From Climacteris rufus (lineage: Eukaryota; Chordata; Aves; Passeriformes; Climacteridae), in assembly GCA_013398175.1 (NCBI GenBank), contig VZRZ01005138.1, forward strand, positions 459,817-523,816: a stretch of 64,000 nt of DNA, written 5' to 3'. Numbering within the stretch: the stretch's first letter is position 1; every line of letters begins with the position of its first letter. The position numbers and the translations under genes were made by a program. The notes under the pieces were generated by a model. That model did not search any database. It was not told where the DNA came from and saw only the letters and a program-made list of their open reading frames with translations. Shown in pieces: positions 1-12,362 of this stretch.

Positions 1-3000
1 ACAGAGGCACCTCCTGGACTGATGCTGTTGGGAACACAGCACAGAGAGCAAACAAAGAAAGCTTGCAAGGGGGTAGTTATGTTAAGAATAATGAATATCA
101 GCTATTCCAGAGGGAAAACTTAATTGGGTACTTAGGTACCCAGTCTGATAGTTAAACAATCTTAATTTTTTAATTAACTTCTGATACCTCCCCTTCCTCT
201 CCAGTGGGGCTACTAGCAGAAAGGAGGCAGGGGACTCTGTAAAGTACCCTACCAAAAGCCTACTGTAAGGCTGTCATGTGTTGCAAATCAAATTTTTTGT
301 CCCATGGCCCTTCAGGTAGAGGGTATTTCAAATGATGGTGAAACATTAGAAATAGGAAAGGATAGGGTTTTTTCCCTTCCTTACTGGTTTCTGAAAATCG
401 TGATTTATAAGCTGTCAATCATTTCCAATGATCTCAGTCCAGTGTTTATTCAAAAATCATGTTTGGTGTAGCTGAAAGTGTTGTTACTAACTGATGAGCA
501 AGTCTGAATGCTGAGAATGAGAAATGATTGACATTCTTTAAGGTAAAGGGGGAGACTCTTCATCCAGCAGAAGCTGCCACTGCAACAGATGCTGTTATAG
601 CTTCTGACACTGATCGTGATGAGTGGTGTGTAATGTCAGTAAAAGATGAGAGGCTACAACAACAAAGTGAAAAAGAAGCCTCTGAACACGAATCCCATGG
701 CACCCTGGTAGCAGTTAATAGCCATGACTTCCCTGGCTAGAAATATGCCTTAAAAAGGTCAGATATCTATTGGTTAACTTATCACCTATTCAGTAAATAA
801 GCACAAGGGCTTGCTAATTAGTGATCTAATATTATTTGACTCTAGGTTTGGGGTTTTTTTTTTTTATAATTTTGGTTCCATTTTTCCTAAGACTTTTGAC
901 AAACCTTGCCTGACTCTCTTTTTTTTTTTTTTTTTTTTTTTTTAATTTCAGGTTCTTCTTTTGGTTAAATGTGGTAGATATTTACAGAGAATAATTCATA
1001 GCAGAGTTGCACATGGTCCTGAATACTGTGATGTACTCAGGGGTAATACTGCATTTTGGGCATCTTGCTAGCAATATCAAGCAGCAAGTTTCTGTGTGCA
1101 GTTACAGACTTTCTCTCTAAGTAGGAACAGTTTTAGGTTTCATACCCCCTCCCTCATTTTGCTACAGAGTTCCTTGCCATGTGTACTGGAGCAGCATGGG
1201 CCTTATAAAGGCTCCCAGGGAGCTGTTCCGGAGCTGTGTGGAATCAGACCATGACTCTCAGTCTCAAGGAATTCTCCCTTGAACGAGGGACCTTACCATG
1301 GATAAGGGCCCTTTTGGGAAGCAGGCTTTCACTAGACCCCCAAAACTGTTGATAGAGTTCACTTAAGATGACAGAGTGTGTGGACTTTATTTATTGTCTC
1401 TCTTTCTGGAAGGATGTTCACCTTTAATCCACGATCTAGCTCTTGTCCTCCCAGCTTTATTCTTATGAGTGGAATGTAAGTCTTTAAATTGTTGTTGTAC
1501 AAATATTTACACTGCTGCAATGTGGAAATCAGTCTCTTGTATACATTTGTAGTAAAGTTTGATGTGGTTATATCCAGGTGTCTTGACACATGTGCATGTG
1601 ATAAGAGCGAAGTGATGGAGACCCAGGGCTGAGAAGTGACCCCCCTTGACAGCCCGCAATGCTGTGGCCACATGCCTGTCCCCGGGGGGGAATGTGGTCC
1701 TGGCTCTTGTGATGGGGGATGTGTTGCTGCGTTTGCTGCCTCCAGGGAGCCACCCCCATGGCTCCCCTCCTGTCTGCTGCCCAGGGACAGAGCCTGCTGC
1801 CTTCAGTGGGGCTTGGCTCTTGGCCAGGCACCCTGAGGTGCTGCTCAGGAGCCAACTCCAGCACTTGCCTCTACTCCCAGCAGGGAAATGCCACAAGGCA
1901 GAACAGGGTCACCTCCACTTCTGCCCTTCATTTCTCATCCTCCTCTTCTTGTTCCTTTGTGCTTCAACTTCTTTAATTGCTGAACTTGCAGTTGGGCTCT
2001 GGGGTATCATAACTCTATTTTCTTTAAATGCAAGAACTCTTTGTGTTGCCCATTTGGGGATAGTGTGTTCAACAATGCAGTTTTTCTTCCTAAAAGTGCT
2101 TTCTCTCACATGAAGAACAACACATGTGTTTCTCCAGGAGCTACAGCAAATCCAGTTTGAGGGTATACGCTTTCATATGTTCAGAGTTTTTTTTAAAAAA
2201 CACCCTCTATCTTCTTCCTTATTTTTCTCTTTCCCCATTTTGCTTCCTTTGGGTCTCTATGGGATTTGTGCCTGTATCAATCTATGCCCAGGGGATGCTG
2301 GGGATCCAGATGCATTCTGAAGGGCTGGATTACTGCTTCCCACTCTCTTCTGTTGTTATAGTGCCCCATGAAAATAGCTGTGGAGCTGGGTGGTAGGATC
2401 TGTGTATGTTTTAAGTGGTAACTGCTGTGTTAGTCATGATTAATACTTGTAATCAACAACACAATTTTCTTCTTCCAGTAATGTGAAGGGTTTGTTGAAG
2501 TAGGGTTGTTTGTGTAGGCACAGACCCCCCTGGTTATTCATGAGTGAGCCAGGCAACCTAATTTATTTTCTTTCCCTCCCATTTTGGGGTGTTTGCCTCA
2601 TGAGGTAGGTAACATCAGCATTCTGCTTCCCAAGGACCATGCTGTGATTTGCAAAGCATCTTCACCTGGATGGTAGGTACTGGTGCAGAGAGTCTCACAA
2701 AGTTGCCAGTCTGCTGGTGGATGTCCCATTTTTCCACACCGTTAACTGTGAGTGTTGAAAGCTGCATGGTGCCTGGAGGCTGCAGTTATGTTAGCCCGTA
2801 AGTTCCACAGTCCTTCCAGCCTTCTGCACTGAGGCTGACACTGTACCTTGTCCTCCAAGGCAGGGGCACTACATTTTAGTTAATTGTTAGCGAAACACCG
2901 ACAAAACTCTTCGGAAGGGCTCTTGCAGAAGCCTGGTAAGGCAGCGTTTCTCTCCTCCTGGCCGTGAGCGCTGCTGGGCGCTGTGTCTTGCGGGAGTTGC

Positions 3001-4129
3001 TGTTGCTTTCTGCACACCAACAAGGTTTCCCTTCCTACTCCAGCCTTCTCCTCAGGAATTGTCCCTAGTTCAAAGACTCCTCTGTAGGACCATGGGCCTT
3101 CAAAGAAGACCTTTCCTTTGTATGGCAGCTTTGATACAAATGAACCTCGGAGGTTTAACTGCCGGATAAAAGTAGAGTGCATTAACCCCCACAATTGCTC
3201 TAATGAAGCCAGGGTGAAGTTGTGAAGTCTGGGTCACAACTAATGGATGAGCCATTAACACCTCCCAGGCACAACAGCACTTAAAAGTATCAAACAGAAA
3301 ATGCATTTAGTGACTTTCAGGTGCAGAGCTGGTCACGGTGTTTTGAGAGCGAGCCGTCATGAAAAGATTGCTATTTCATTACCTCTCCCCTACTCTGCTT
3401 CCTGCCCTCCATGTATTTACATTTAAGGTCAGCACTTCTCAGGAAGGGTTCTGCTGTTGTGAATCTGCCAGATGGCAGGTAACTTTTTTTTTGTTTAAGT
3501 GCTTAATACTTCAAGAACTCATGTTGATCCAGAAACTTTATGCCCAAACTTCAGTTCTGATTAACAGTTCTGTGCTGGCAGGTATTTTTGCTGGTTTATT
3601 CACTGAATTTATATCAGAAAGGTTTGAGGTCCTAGTCTCTATCAGAAAGGATTTCCTACTGGATAAGGTAATTTTTTCTTCTGACACAAAGAGACTGGAT
3701 TAAGATCAGTTGCTTTCCTGCATGATCCTGAGTGCCCTGGGTGGATGGACAGTGGAACCATGTCCCAGCAGACAGGAAGATTTGTAATGTTTTGTTACAA
3801 TAGTTATTGCTCACCCTCAGTTATTGTCTACTATCAGAGACAGAGGAGCCTGTTTAAAGAACATATGTTGTTGTTGAACAGTGGAGAATGTTTCAGAGGA
3901 CAGCAGGCTTTTGCTGGCAGGCATTTGCTGCCTTGGACTGCGATTCGAGCACCAAACGTGCCTTTGTGGAGGTGAAGACCTGAAAAAAAGGGCTCTCCAA
4001 ACAGGAACTTTTGCAGAAAGCCTGATTATGCTGCAGGCCTTGTTCTAGGCCTTTGGCACTGACTGCAGCCTGGATTACGTTCTCCATAAAACAAACTTGT
4101 TACTGTTTGTGGTTTTTTTGGTTGGTTTG
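1..4129. other. intergenic; no gene recognised
   Basis: Mostly unique AT-moderate sequence. A GC-richer patch at about 1640-1960 carries overlapping frames on both strands (up to 155 codons) without any recognisable domain. A second patch lies at about 2900-3100. The T25 run at 919 is the only clear repeat. Confidence 0.6.
919..943. repeat. poly(T) tract, 25 bases
   Basis: Uninterrupted T25, preceded by a CT-rich run. It could be the reverse-complement tail of an old retroposed sequence, but no element body is recognisable to its left. Confidence 0.8.
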
Positions 4130-4372
4130 TGGTTTTTTTCATTTGTTTGGTTTTTTTTCATTTGTTTGGGTTTTTTTTCATTTGTTTGGGTTTTTTTTCA
4201 TTTGTTTGGGTTTTTTTTCATTTGTTTGGGTTTTTTTTCATTTGTTTGGGTTTTTTTTCATTTGTTTGGTTTTTTTTTCATTTGTTTGGTTTTTTTTTTT
4301 TTTGTTTGGTTTTTTTTCATTTGTTTGGTTTTTTTTCATTTGTTTGGTTTTTTTTCATTTGTTTTTTTTTTT
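4130..4372. repeat. 20-bp T-rich minisatellite
   Basis: About twelve tandem copies of a 20-bp unit, GGG followed by eight T, then CATTTGTTT, run from about 4130 to 4372. The middle copies are identical; the outer ones lose a G or change length in the T run, and one copy has CA replaced by TT. On the + strand it creates overlapping frames of repeated Phe/His/Leu/Gly that are not genes. Identical central copies suggest recent slippage or unequal exchange. Confidence 0.9.
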
Positions 4373-4512
4373 GTTTGTTTTTGTTGTTTTGGGGTTTTTT
4401 TTTGGTTTTTTTTTTTNNNNNNNNNNNNNNNNNNNNNNNNNNNNNNNNNNNNNNNNNTTTTTTTTGATTTTTTTTTGTTTTGTTTTGTTTTGGTTTTTTT
4501 TTTTTTTTGTTT
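4373..4512. repeat. degenerate T/G-rich low-complexity tail of the minisatellite
   Basis: The 20-bp register breaks down here into runs of T interrupted by G or GG, flanking the 41-N gap, and ends in a T12 run. It is probably a collapsed continuation of the array. Confidence 0.8.
4417..4457. other. assembly gap (41 N) in T-rich repeat
   Basis: Forty-one N sit at the right-hand end of the T-rich minisatellite, with near-pure T tracts on both sides. The true length of the repeat is unknown. Confidence 0.98.
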
Positions 4513-7500
4513 ATGGCTAAAAGTAACTTGAGCTGGAGCTAGCCTGTGTGCTGACCTTCTGTTTCCATGGCTGAGCCTCTGCCCTGCTCGCATTCCCTTT
4601 GAGTGGGGAGAGGCTCAGCCATGGATCTCCTGCCATCTCCTGAGCAGCTATGCTGGGACATTGCTGAGGTGGCCCTCGCTGGGATCCTGTGCCCAGCCCT
4701 TACAGCCGCTGTTCCCTTGCTAGCCTCTGGAATGCTTTCATTCCAGGCACTCCTGAAAGACGTTTCTATTGCACTCGGGGAACACTTTTAGCTGAGGTTG
4801 AGTGCACGTCTTATTTGTGTGGCCTTGTTGCATCTCTGAGTTAATTCTACTCACTGGCAGAGGATGTGGGTAATTGGGAAAGCTGAATGGGAGAAGCCTC
4901 GGAAACTGCATCCATGCAGGTGCACCAGCCCCTTCCCCAAGAGCTGGGTGATTATATTAGGCTATAAATGAGGAATTCCCTGCCAGCTCAGCAGTGCTGT
5001 GATAAACTGTGTCACAAGTTGAAGCTTTCACCTGCACGTGAAGAACCTCCCTTCCTTAGCTGTGCATCTTTTGCATCCGCTTGGAACAGACAGCCTGATG
5101 CAAAAGCCCGTGTGAAACCTGGCCTTTCTGTGCTGGCCTCTCCTGGAGCTGCAGGTGAACATATGTTTGCACAAAATGCTGTCTGCTACTCCCTCAGCAT
5201 ACTGAAGTGTACAGGTTGGATTATGGAGTTGTAAAGAGAAGATGTATGTCCTAATTTCCTGCCAGCAGTTTGTTAGTCTATAAAAGTGAAATACAGAATT
5301 GTTGTTTAAGCTTTCTTTGTATGATTGTTTTCATACTGAGCAAAACCTGCATACTAAAATTACAAGGTGGGACCAGGAGAGAGTCAGTAGAATTCCTGTT
5401 AAAACCTCACCCTGCTCAGTAAGAAGGTGTATCTCCTGTGTCGTTCTCCACTTGCATCTCAAACCTGTATCACTATCCACAAGCAGAAGAAGGAGCTGCT
5501 GCTGTAAAACTACATGGCCTTTAGCCTTCCGGATGAATCCTTAGGGCATAATTTAAGGAAACAGGGTCATGTGTTGGACACTGTGTCTTGCACGATGGTG
5601 TCATTATCTCTTATGTATTAGCAGGCTACTAATGCTGACATCTAATTAGCACCAAGAAACTGATTAACTCTCAATAGGGTCACGAGAAAGAAGAAAAATA
5701 GATCTCAGGCAAGCAATTAGGTCATTTATTTAATAAATTAAAATACTTGTGATCATAAGCTCACTCTGTCATTTTTTTCTGTACTGCTCAGTTGATGGCA
5801 GAAACAATGATAAAATAGTAAATGTAACACCATGTTAATGGCAGCTTATTCAAAACACGGAATGCAAAAAAAACCTACCTGAATTTTCTCTAATGGACAA
5901 TTTATCATCCAAAACAGATTCATTTATTACAGAAAAAGTTGCATTCAAATACTAGTAAAATAAATGGAGTCTATTCGGACTTCTTATTCTTGGGATTGGG
6001 CTGCTCCACCCTTGGAGGCCAAGTACATAAATGATGCTTCAACACACATTTGTTACATGGAAGACATTTATGTTTATTGTGTACCTTTTGCAAACTAATC
6101 TGAATGCTCAGAAGTGGCAAGTCAAATGACTGTTGCGTGGGCAGCAGCCACCATCTTCTTGTACACCACCTTTGCCAATTAATCTTAATTTTTAAAAATA
6201 AGGCAAGATTTTTTGTTTGTTTTTGTGAAAATGAAGTAAAAAGCTCCTAGCTATGCTATCAGGTAGTGCATTCTACCCACAGAACCTGGTGTTTGTTGCC
6301 CTGAGTATAGTGACCCAAAAGGGTTTGGCTTTTCATGCTGGAGTAGCCCTTCAGAGCTTTCTAATAGACAAGTAGCCCATACTCCTTTCTTGCATACTCA
6401 GTTTAAAGCATTTCTTAATTGGGTTCATTTAAATGCTAATTTTATTGAATTCAGACTCCTCTAAATCACTGAGGTGAGTTCTTGTCACACTCCTCCAGTA
6501 ATAATAATATTTCAAAAGGTTTGAAGTTCAGATTAAGTTTAGACAAGCACTGGAAGGTCTGTTTGCATGTCCAACACTGACCGCAAAGTGTGAGGTTTCT
6601 GGTGCCTTGCTTCCTGTGCAAGATCTCTTCCTCCTGGCTGTAGGTTCAGCTCCTTTGTCTTCTGCTTTGAAACTCTCTTGCTTGCAATTTAAAGATTACA
6701 TTTTTTTACCCCCAGCAAAATAAAATAAAATCTATATGTCTGCCTGATGCATATGTACTACAAAGAAACGCCCAAATTCTTGTTAATTGAGAACAGTACT
6801 GGCCTTCATAGCTGTTTTTGTAGTTTGCTGACTATAACTTTTTTCCTGAGCACTGCCTTTCGGTGCCCAGTTGATGGTACCATGCAGTTACCTGTGCATG
6901 TCACACAGCATTCAGCTCAATTGTGCAGGTGTCTGTGGAAGCGTTTGACTGTGCTGGAGACTTCGAGAAGTGTGGTTTTCTGCAGCGTTTGCTGGAGGGA
7001 GCAGCTGATGGCATGATTTCTGCTCTGGCCTTTCCTTCCTGCACTCTGGCCACGGGAAGTACAGGTTCTGCTCTTGGAAGGAGTGCTTCGCCCCACTTTT
7101 TTTCCAAAGATACTTTGAGAAGATCAAAAGGAGAGTCAGAACTTTAACAAGGCTCAAGATCAGTTTGGAGCTGTTAGGGACAGCTTGGAGGAGCTTGCTG
7201 CTGCTTCCTAACTTGCTTCAGTTGCAGTGGGGACAGTGGCTGGGGAAGAACCCAGTGGGGTTAAGCTCATGCCCCATGAGCAGCCTCCAGGAGCTGCCCT
7301 CTGCCCACTCCTGCCCCTGGATGAGCTTGCCCTACTACTATGGGCACGGGGGTGGTCCTGGCTCTAGGTTAGAGGTGCTCAGAGGCAAGGGAAATGCCCG
7401 GGGCAAGAGCAGCTGAGTCACTGCTGTGCTCCCACTAGAAGTAGTCTGACAAGTCTGTGGAAGCAGCAGCATGCTCTGACTGCCTCTGGCAGGTCCAGAG

Positions 7501-9019
7501 TTAATTCAGGGCTTACACAACTGTCTCTAAATGTAAAAATCAACACAACAAAGGTCGTTTAAAAGAACAGGAAAATAACCTCTCAAAATGTTTTTCTTCT
7601 CTTAATGTTCTCTTCTTGTTATTGAAACAAATATACTGAGGATGAAGTAGAGTATGTAGCATCAGTGAGAAATTAACCATTGGTACCTAGACTTAAACAG
7701 TTGATTTTTTTAAAGAATATCTTGAAACAGTTGTCATAAACACCAACAAATGCAAAGCAGCTTTCAAGATGACTTTTTGTTATAGGCATATTCCTGAACT
7801 ATTCATCTGTGTTAAATGCATTTTGCCTTGAATCATATGTCATGTTGCCAGAAAAGAGTTGTTTCCATGCCAACTCATTTGCAACATGGGGAAAAAAAAT
7901 CAAAGCTACTAACATCTGCAAGATGTCAGTACTGATATAAGCCACTTGCAATGAAAAACACAGAACTGCAGGAGGGTTTGCCAAATAGGCACTATATATA
8001 GGGTAGAATGTCATAAACTAATAGCCGAACAGTGCATTTCCATTCCTTTTTTGGCTGTATTCTTGATCTAATCTCTTTTCCAGAAAAGGCTTGCAGCAAA
8101 AGGAGCATCAGTGTCATCCACATGCATTTCTCTTGTAAAGAAGGAATTACTCAGATTTGTTTTTCTGACTCAAGCCTCCACAAAAGCCACTTAATTTAAA
8201 ACATATAAGAACTTGTACAAGAAACTGCTGCTTCACTTTCCATACTATTTCCTTTCAATTCTCTCGGCTGCGGGGTCTCCTTTTATAAAGGTCCTATTCA
8301 TCAGCAAGATTAATGAGACCTGGTGTCTGAAACTGTGGATTCCATTTCACAGCTACTATTTCCTCTGTGTTCTCCTTCCCACCCCCATCCCTTATTTTTT
8401 TTATAAAAAAAGATTGTTCGTTTATTATCTAAGTATTATGAAATGCCAGAGGCTGAGGCTGAAGCCTGAGCAGTTCAAATATCAAGGTATATTTAATTTT
8501 AAGATGATCCAGGCATTGCTGTATTTGGAGAGACACTGGAGGTGGCATTACCTTTTTTTCTTTTTTTTTCTTCTTGGAGGTATTAAAACAGTTCTAATTT
8601 TCAAAAGCTGTCTTTAATACATTGTTGAAAATCCATTCTTTCTATACCTGGAGAGTCCACCAGGTCCGTCCAATTGCAGGTGTTACCAAGTCCACAGCCA
8701 GCATCTCACATGGACGGCTGCGTGGGGGCCTTTGCTCACTGTGCTGCCCGAGGTTTGGGTTGCTCAGGGCAGCCCCTGCCAGCAGCAGCACAGCCACGGC
8801 CGGGTGCCCTGGGGTATCCTGTGATCCCTGTGCCCGTTCCATGCCCGACCTCCCTGCCAGGCTTGGGCTTGAGCTAGTGGGAGGGTGTTCTCCTCAGTGG
8901 ACAGGCTGCCCACCAGCCCTCTTGTGTGCAGGGTGCCATGGCAGGGCTGTTTGCAAAGCCTGTCCCGTGGCGCAGCGCCGCTGATCACAGCCACAACCTT
9001 TCCAGTTAGTTATGTCTGA
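4513..9019. other. intergenic; no gene recognised
   Basis: Unique sequence. A purer AT-rich part at about 5580-5960 has homeodomain-like words (TCTAATTAGC, GCAATTAGG). A GC-rich patch with several CpGs lies at 8690-8990, where frames of 66-120 codons overlap on both strands and look like composition effects. Confidence 0.6.
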
Positions 9020-9211
9020 TTGCTGAATTTCACAAAGGAATATTCATGCTTTCTGAGTATTGCTTACCCCATGAAAGCAATTACCGGAGTTGTCACGGCG
9101 GTAGTGAACAGAAAGGAGTTAATTTCATGGGAGTCATCTTTGCATAACAGAGATTTGAAATATGAAATTGAAACATTTATGGCAAAACCTTTTGTAAAGA
9201 GGAGGTCTTGA
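9020..9211 (+). other. unusual CpG-bearing block with a 63-codon frame
   Basis: The frame from 9020 to 9211 contains MKAITGVVTAVVNRKELISW and continues to a stop at 9209. It has CpGs within AT-rich surroundings (ACCGGAG, CACGGCGGTAG). I do not recognise the peptide. No splice site or Kozak context supports translation, so a conserved non-coding element is at least as likely. Confidence 0.2.
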
Positions 9212-12200
9212 CTTCGTGTACTTGTTAGTAAGGTAGATCTACTGATCTACTGTATTTCAGGTATTTCCATAATTTCACTTCTACTATTTTTAGAATGATA
9301 AAATTCTCATAGACATAATTCTTATACTTCATAAAGATCTCAATCCAAATTCATATAACTTTGCTTTATTAGAATGCTTCTGCTGAGGCTTTTTAATAGA
9401 AGACTATCACAGGAAAGCAAAATTGAGAGCAAATGTAGGAATTGATTCCTATAGTGCATTATTTATTTCACTGAGTTTTGAAAGTTAAACCTCAAGTAAG
9501 ACCACTTAAAGATATGAAAAATTACCTGGATATTTTTTTTTTTAATGAGAAGGAAGTGCTCTGAACTTTGCTATTACTGAGCAGAAGTTCAGATTTTATA
9601 ACCAAGACCATCTAGTATGCACCTCTTAGTGTTGTTTATCCATGTAAATTCAGTGTGTATATGTATTTATATACATGTCTTACATCTATGTTAATATGTA
9701 CATTAATATATGTAACAGGCTGGGTAAACAATGTGAAATTGGCTTCCATCTGAAATACACTGTAGTTAAATTTCTGATATAGCTGTAATTGAAAGAGATT
9801 AGAAGGTATTTAGCTTCTGCTTCTTAAAATGTACATGCTTTGTACAGTCACAGCAGCATCCTTTTAACTAAGCAGTTTATTTTTTTTCTTGTGTATACTA
9901 ACTCAGTAGAGCAGGAAAACATCTTTAGAAGAGGGAAATATGACTGTAAAATGATTTTTAAGAGTTCATTTGAAGTCAGTCAGGCACAACACCTAGAAAT
10001 GCTTTAAATTGGATTTTTTTCTTAAATCAGATTTCAGGTTGACAGTGTCCTATAGTGTTATGCCTAGAATTATAACCTGGAATTCTGTTGCGCTTTGCCT
10101 ATCGCCCCTCTCAAACAAGTGCTGAATCTCTTTCCCTTTGCACAAACATTAATGCAACAAGAATAGCTCAGTTTGTGTACACTGAGCCTTGAAGAAAATT
10201 GAGTATATTTTAAAAACGGTTTCAGCTTCTAGAAAATTACATGACAAGACAGTCTTTGTGAAGAGGGGCTGGGCAGTGTGTTGGTTCAAATGGAGGCCTG
10301 GCTCAGCGGGTCTGTTGGGAAGAGCCTGTGAGGCCCTGCCTTGCTCGTTACTCCGCGAGCGGGAGGAAACCAGCCCACCCCATTGTCCCCTTTTCACCCC
10401 CCCAGCGATGGCGTGTGCCAGGCGAGGTCCTGCTGCGGCAAGAGCAGCACTGGCCTTTCTGCAGCAGGGCTCAGAGTGCTCCTTGTGGGATCATTGACAC
10501 AGTTATGCAATTACAGACCCTTAGCATGAGGTTGGACGAGCTCTTGACCAAAGAGTGACCATTGTGTCACTCCTCTCACTCAAAATAAATATTCAATACT
10601 GCTTAGCTATGCTATTGAGAGAAAATGACCAGCTGTAGGAACTTGAAGACACAAGTTTCCAGATTAGAATCCTGTCTGAGCACAAAAATGTAGAAATGTG
10701 TGCAGGGAAGTGAGGATTGGTAAAAAACACATGGTCCTGAGTGACCCCAGCCTGTGTTGTTGTTTATGATTCTTGCTACCATTCCTTCAGCATTCTCCAT
10801 TCTCATTCCAGGTTTGGCTACAAATGAAGTTGACCCAAAACCTAAGTTACAGTACTAAGGCACAGTGCCCTAACAGACTATTCTGGTAGCTAGGATTTCT
10901 TAAGGTGAAACTCTTTATTTTTCAGAGAGATGAATAATGGCAGACAAAGGAAATCTGCTGCTGCCTGTCTCTAGCCTTTCGCTTCATCTGAACTCCTGTG
11001 GCTTTCCCTCTCTGAATGTCAGCCAGTGCCATTGCCCAGGTCTTGCTCTATCTCCATGGTGAGCCTTTACCCACCATCTGATTCATCACAGTGATTGTTC
11101 ATCTCAATTTGATATGTGAGTTGCTGGCTCCACTGCTGTGTCACGGCTGTCGCTAATTTGGCATGACTCGCATTGTGGTAGGTTATTCACTCTCTGTTTT
11201 TTCCTTTTAAGAGTTTTGAACCTGTGTCCATCTCCTAGGTAGGGAATTGTCCTCACTTAACACAAGCACTTCACTGATTTTGCTGTGTTGTGATCACAGA
11301 GTTAGTTTTAAAATAACATTTGTGTCTACTACCTGCATTTTCTAAGGCAGTGGTTACTTGATGAAATCAAGAACTGCTGGAAGTGCCTTCCTCGCTCTTG
11401 CCTGTACAGGGAGGACCTAAAAGGGCTCCCTTCACTTAAAAAAAAAAAATAAATCCAGAATTGCTTGATTTTTATCAAGGTTTTGTTTCTATGATTCAGT
11501 TGTCCTAAAGATCTTTGATCCATCAGGAAGAGACGTTATTGAGCTTTTGAGGTTTTCTGTGTGATGAGAGCATGACAATGGGGTCAGCAGGTGGTGTATT
11601 CTGGTTCTCTTTTCTGTGAAGACTGGAGACCTGTGGTACTGGTTTGCTTTTCAGGACAGATCAAATACACAGCTATCCTGTTCTTTGGTGTAGTCCTCAA
11701 GCATTCCTTACCATGGTTAAGTTAATGTTGCTTTCTGCAATCTTTTGTAGCTCCTCTTTGTAATAAGAAAGTTTCATTATGCCTTCAAAAATTTAATATT
11801 TTTGATCCATTTTGAAAATCACCTTTGAGCATGTTTGTCTGACTTGGATGAACTTCTAGATGCAGCTTTCAAGAGAATACTTTTTAGGGCATTTCAAGCC
11901 AATCATTCAAATGATATCTTTACAAAATTGCTAATTCATCACTTGTTTGAAACTGGAATGGCTTTTACATCAGACCAACCATTCCAATATAACTGAGACC
12001 AGAGTAAGCATCCTGTAACTGTTCTCTTTACTCACTGCACACTGAACTCTTTGTGTGTGTGCTATATTTCTGTATTTTCTATGATTCTGTATCCTTTTTT
12101 TCCTTTTGCTTTGAGTAAAGGAGTTGGTCCTTTTTATTTAGAAAACACGCATCTTCCTCAAGTTTTCATGTTATGCTTCTTACTCTCTTTGTTAAACATA

Positions 12201-12330
12201 CCAGCTACTGCTATTAGTACTGAATCTGAACTTCTTTGTCATTTGAGGACCCAAGGTGCCAGGTATTATCTCAGGATGTCATTCCTCCTACTCTCAGTAT
12301 TTTTGGCTAGAATTATTTCTGAGTAACGCT
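9212..12330. other. intergenic; no gene recognised
   Basis: AT-rich desert with one CpG-bearing GC patch at about 10265-10480. A short motif-dense stretch lies around 10085-10200 (TTGCGCTTTGCC, TTGCACAAACATTAATGC). A TATGTATTTATATACAT hairpin occurs near 9660. Confidence 0.6.
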
Positions 12331-12362
12331 AAAAAAAAAAAAAAAAAAGAGAGAGAGAGAGA
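12331..12362. repeat. A18 followed by (GA)n
   Basis: Eighteen A then about seven GA units. It is a compound simple repeat. No retroposon body was recognised upstream. Confidence 0.85.

Noticed and set aside
1646..2113. 155-codon + strand frame in a GC-rich patch
   Set aside because: Shadow frames of similar length occur on both strands here; no domain or transcript structure is visible.
2570..2720. Resemblance to a MIR/L2 3' end (GAGGTAGGTA and GTGCAGAGAG words)
   Set aside because: The order and spacing of words do not follow the MIR or L2 consensus, and too little matches to support a call.
3935..3960. GATTCGAGC resembling a tRNA B-box
   Set aside because: No A-box at the proper distance and no cloverleaf arms could be found.
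4130..4372. Regular 20-bp repeat considered as a CRISPR-like array
   Set aside because: There are no unique spacers; units are directly adjacent and low-complexity, and the genome is vertebrate.
4053..4593. Three overlapping frames of 112-155 codons rich in Phe, and one Lys-rich frame on the other strand
   Set aside because: They are translations of the T-rich minisatellite and of N; no protein family fits.
12075..12095. TTCTATGATTCTGTAT resembling the CR1 tail octamers
   Set aside because: No CR1 3' body precedes it, and a single near-match is expected by chance.
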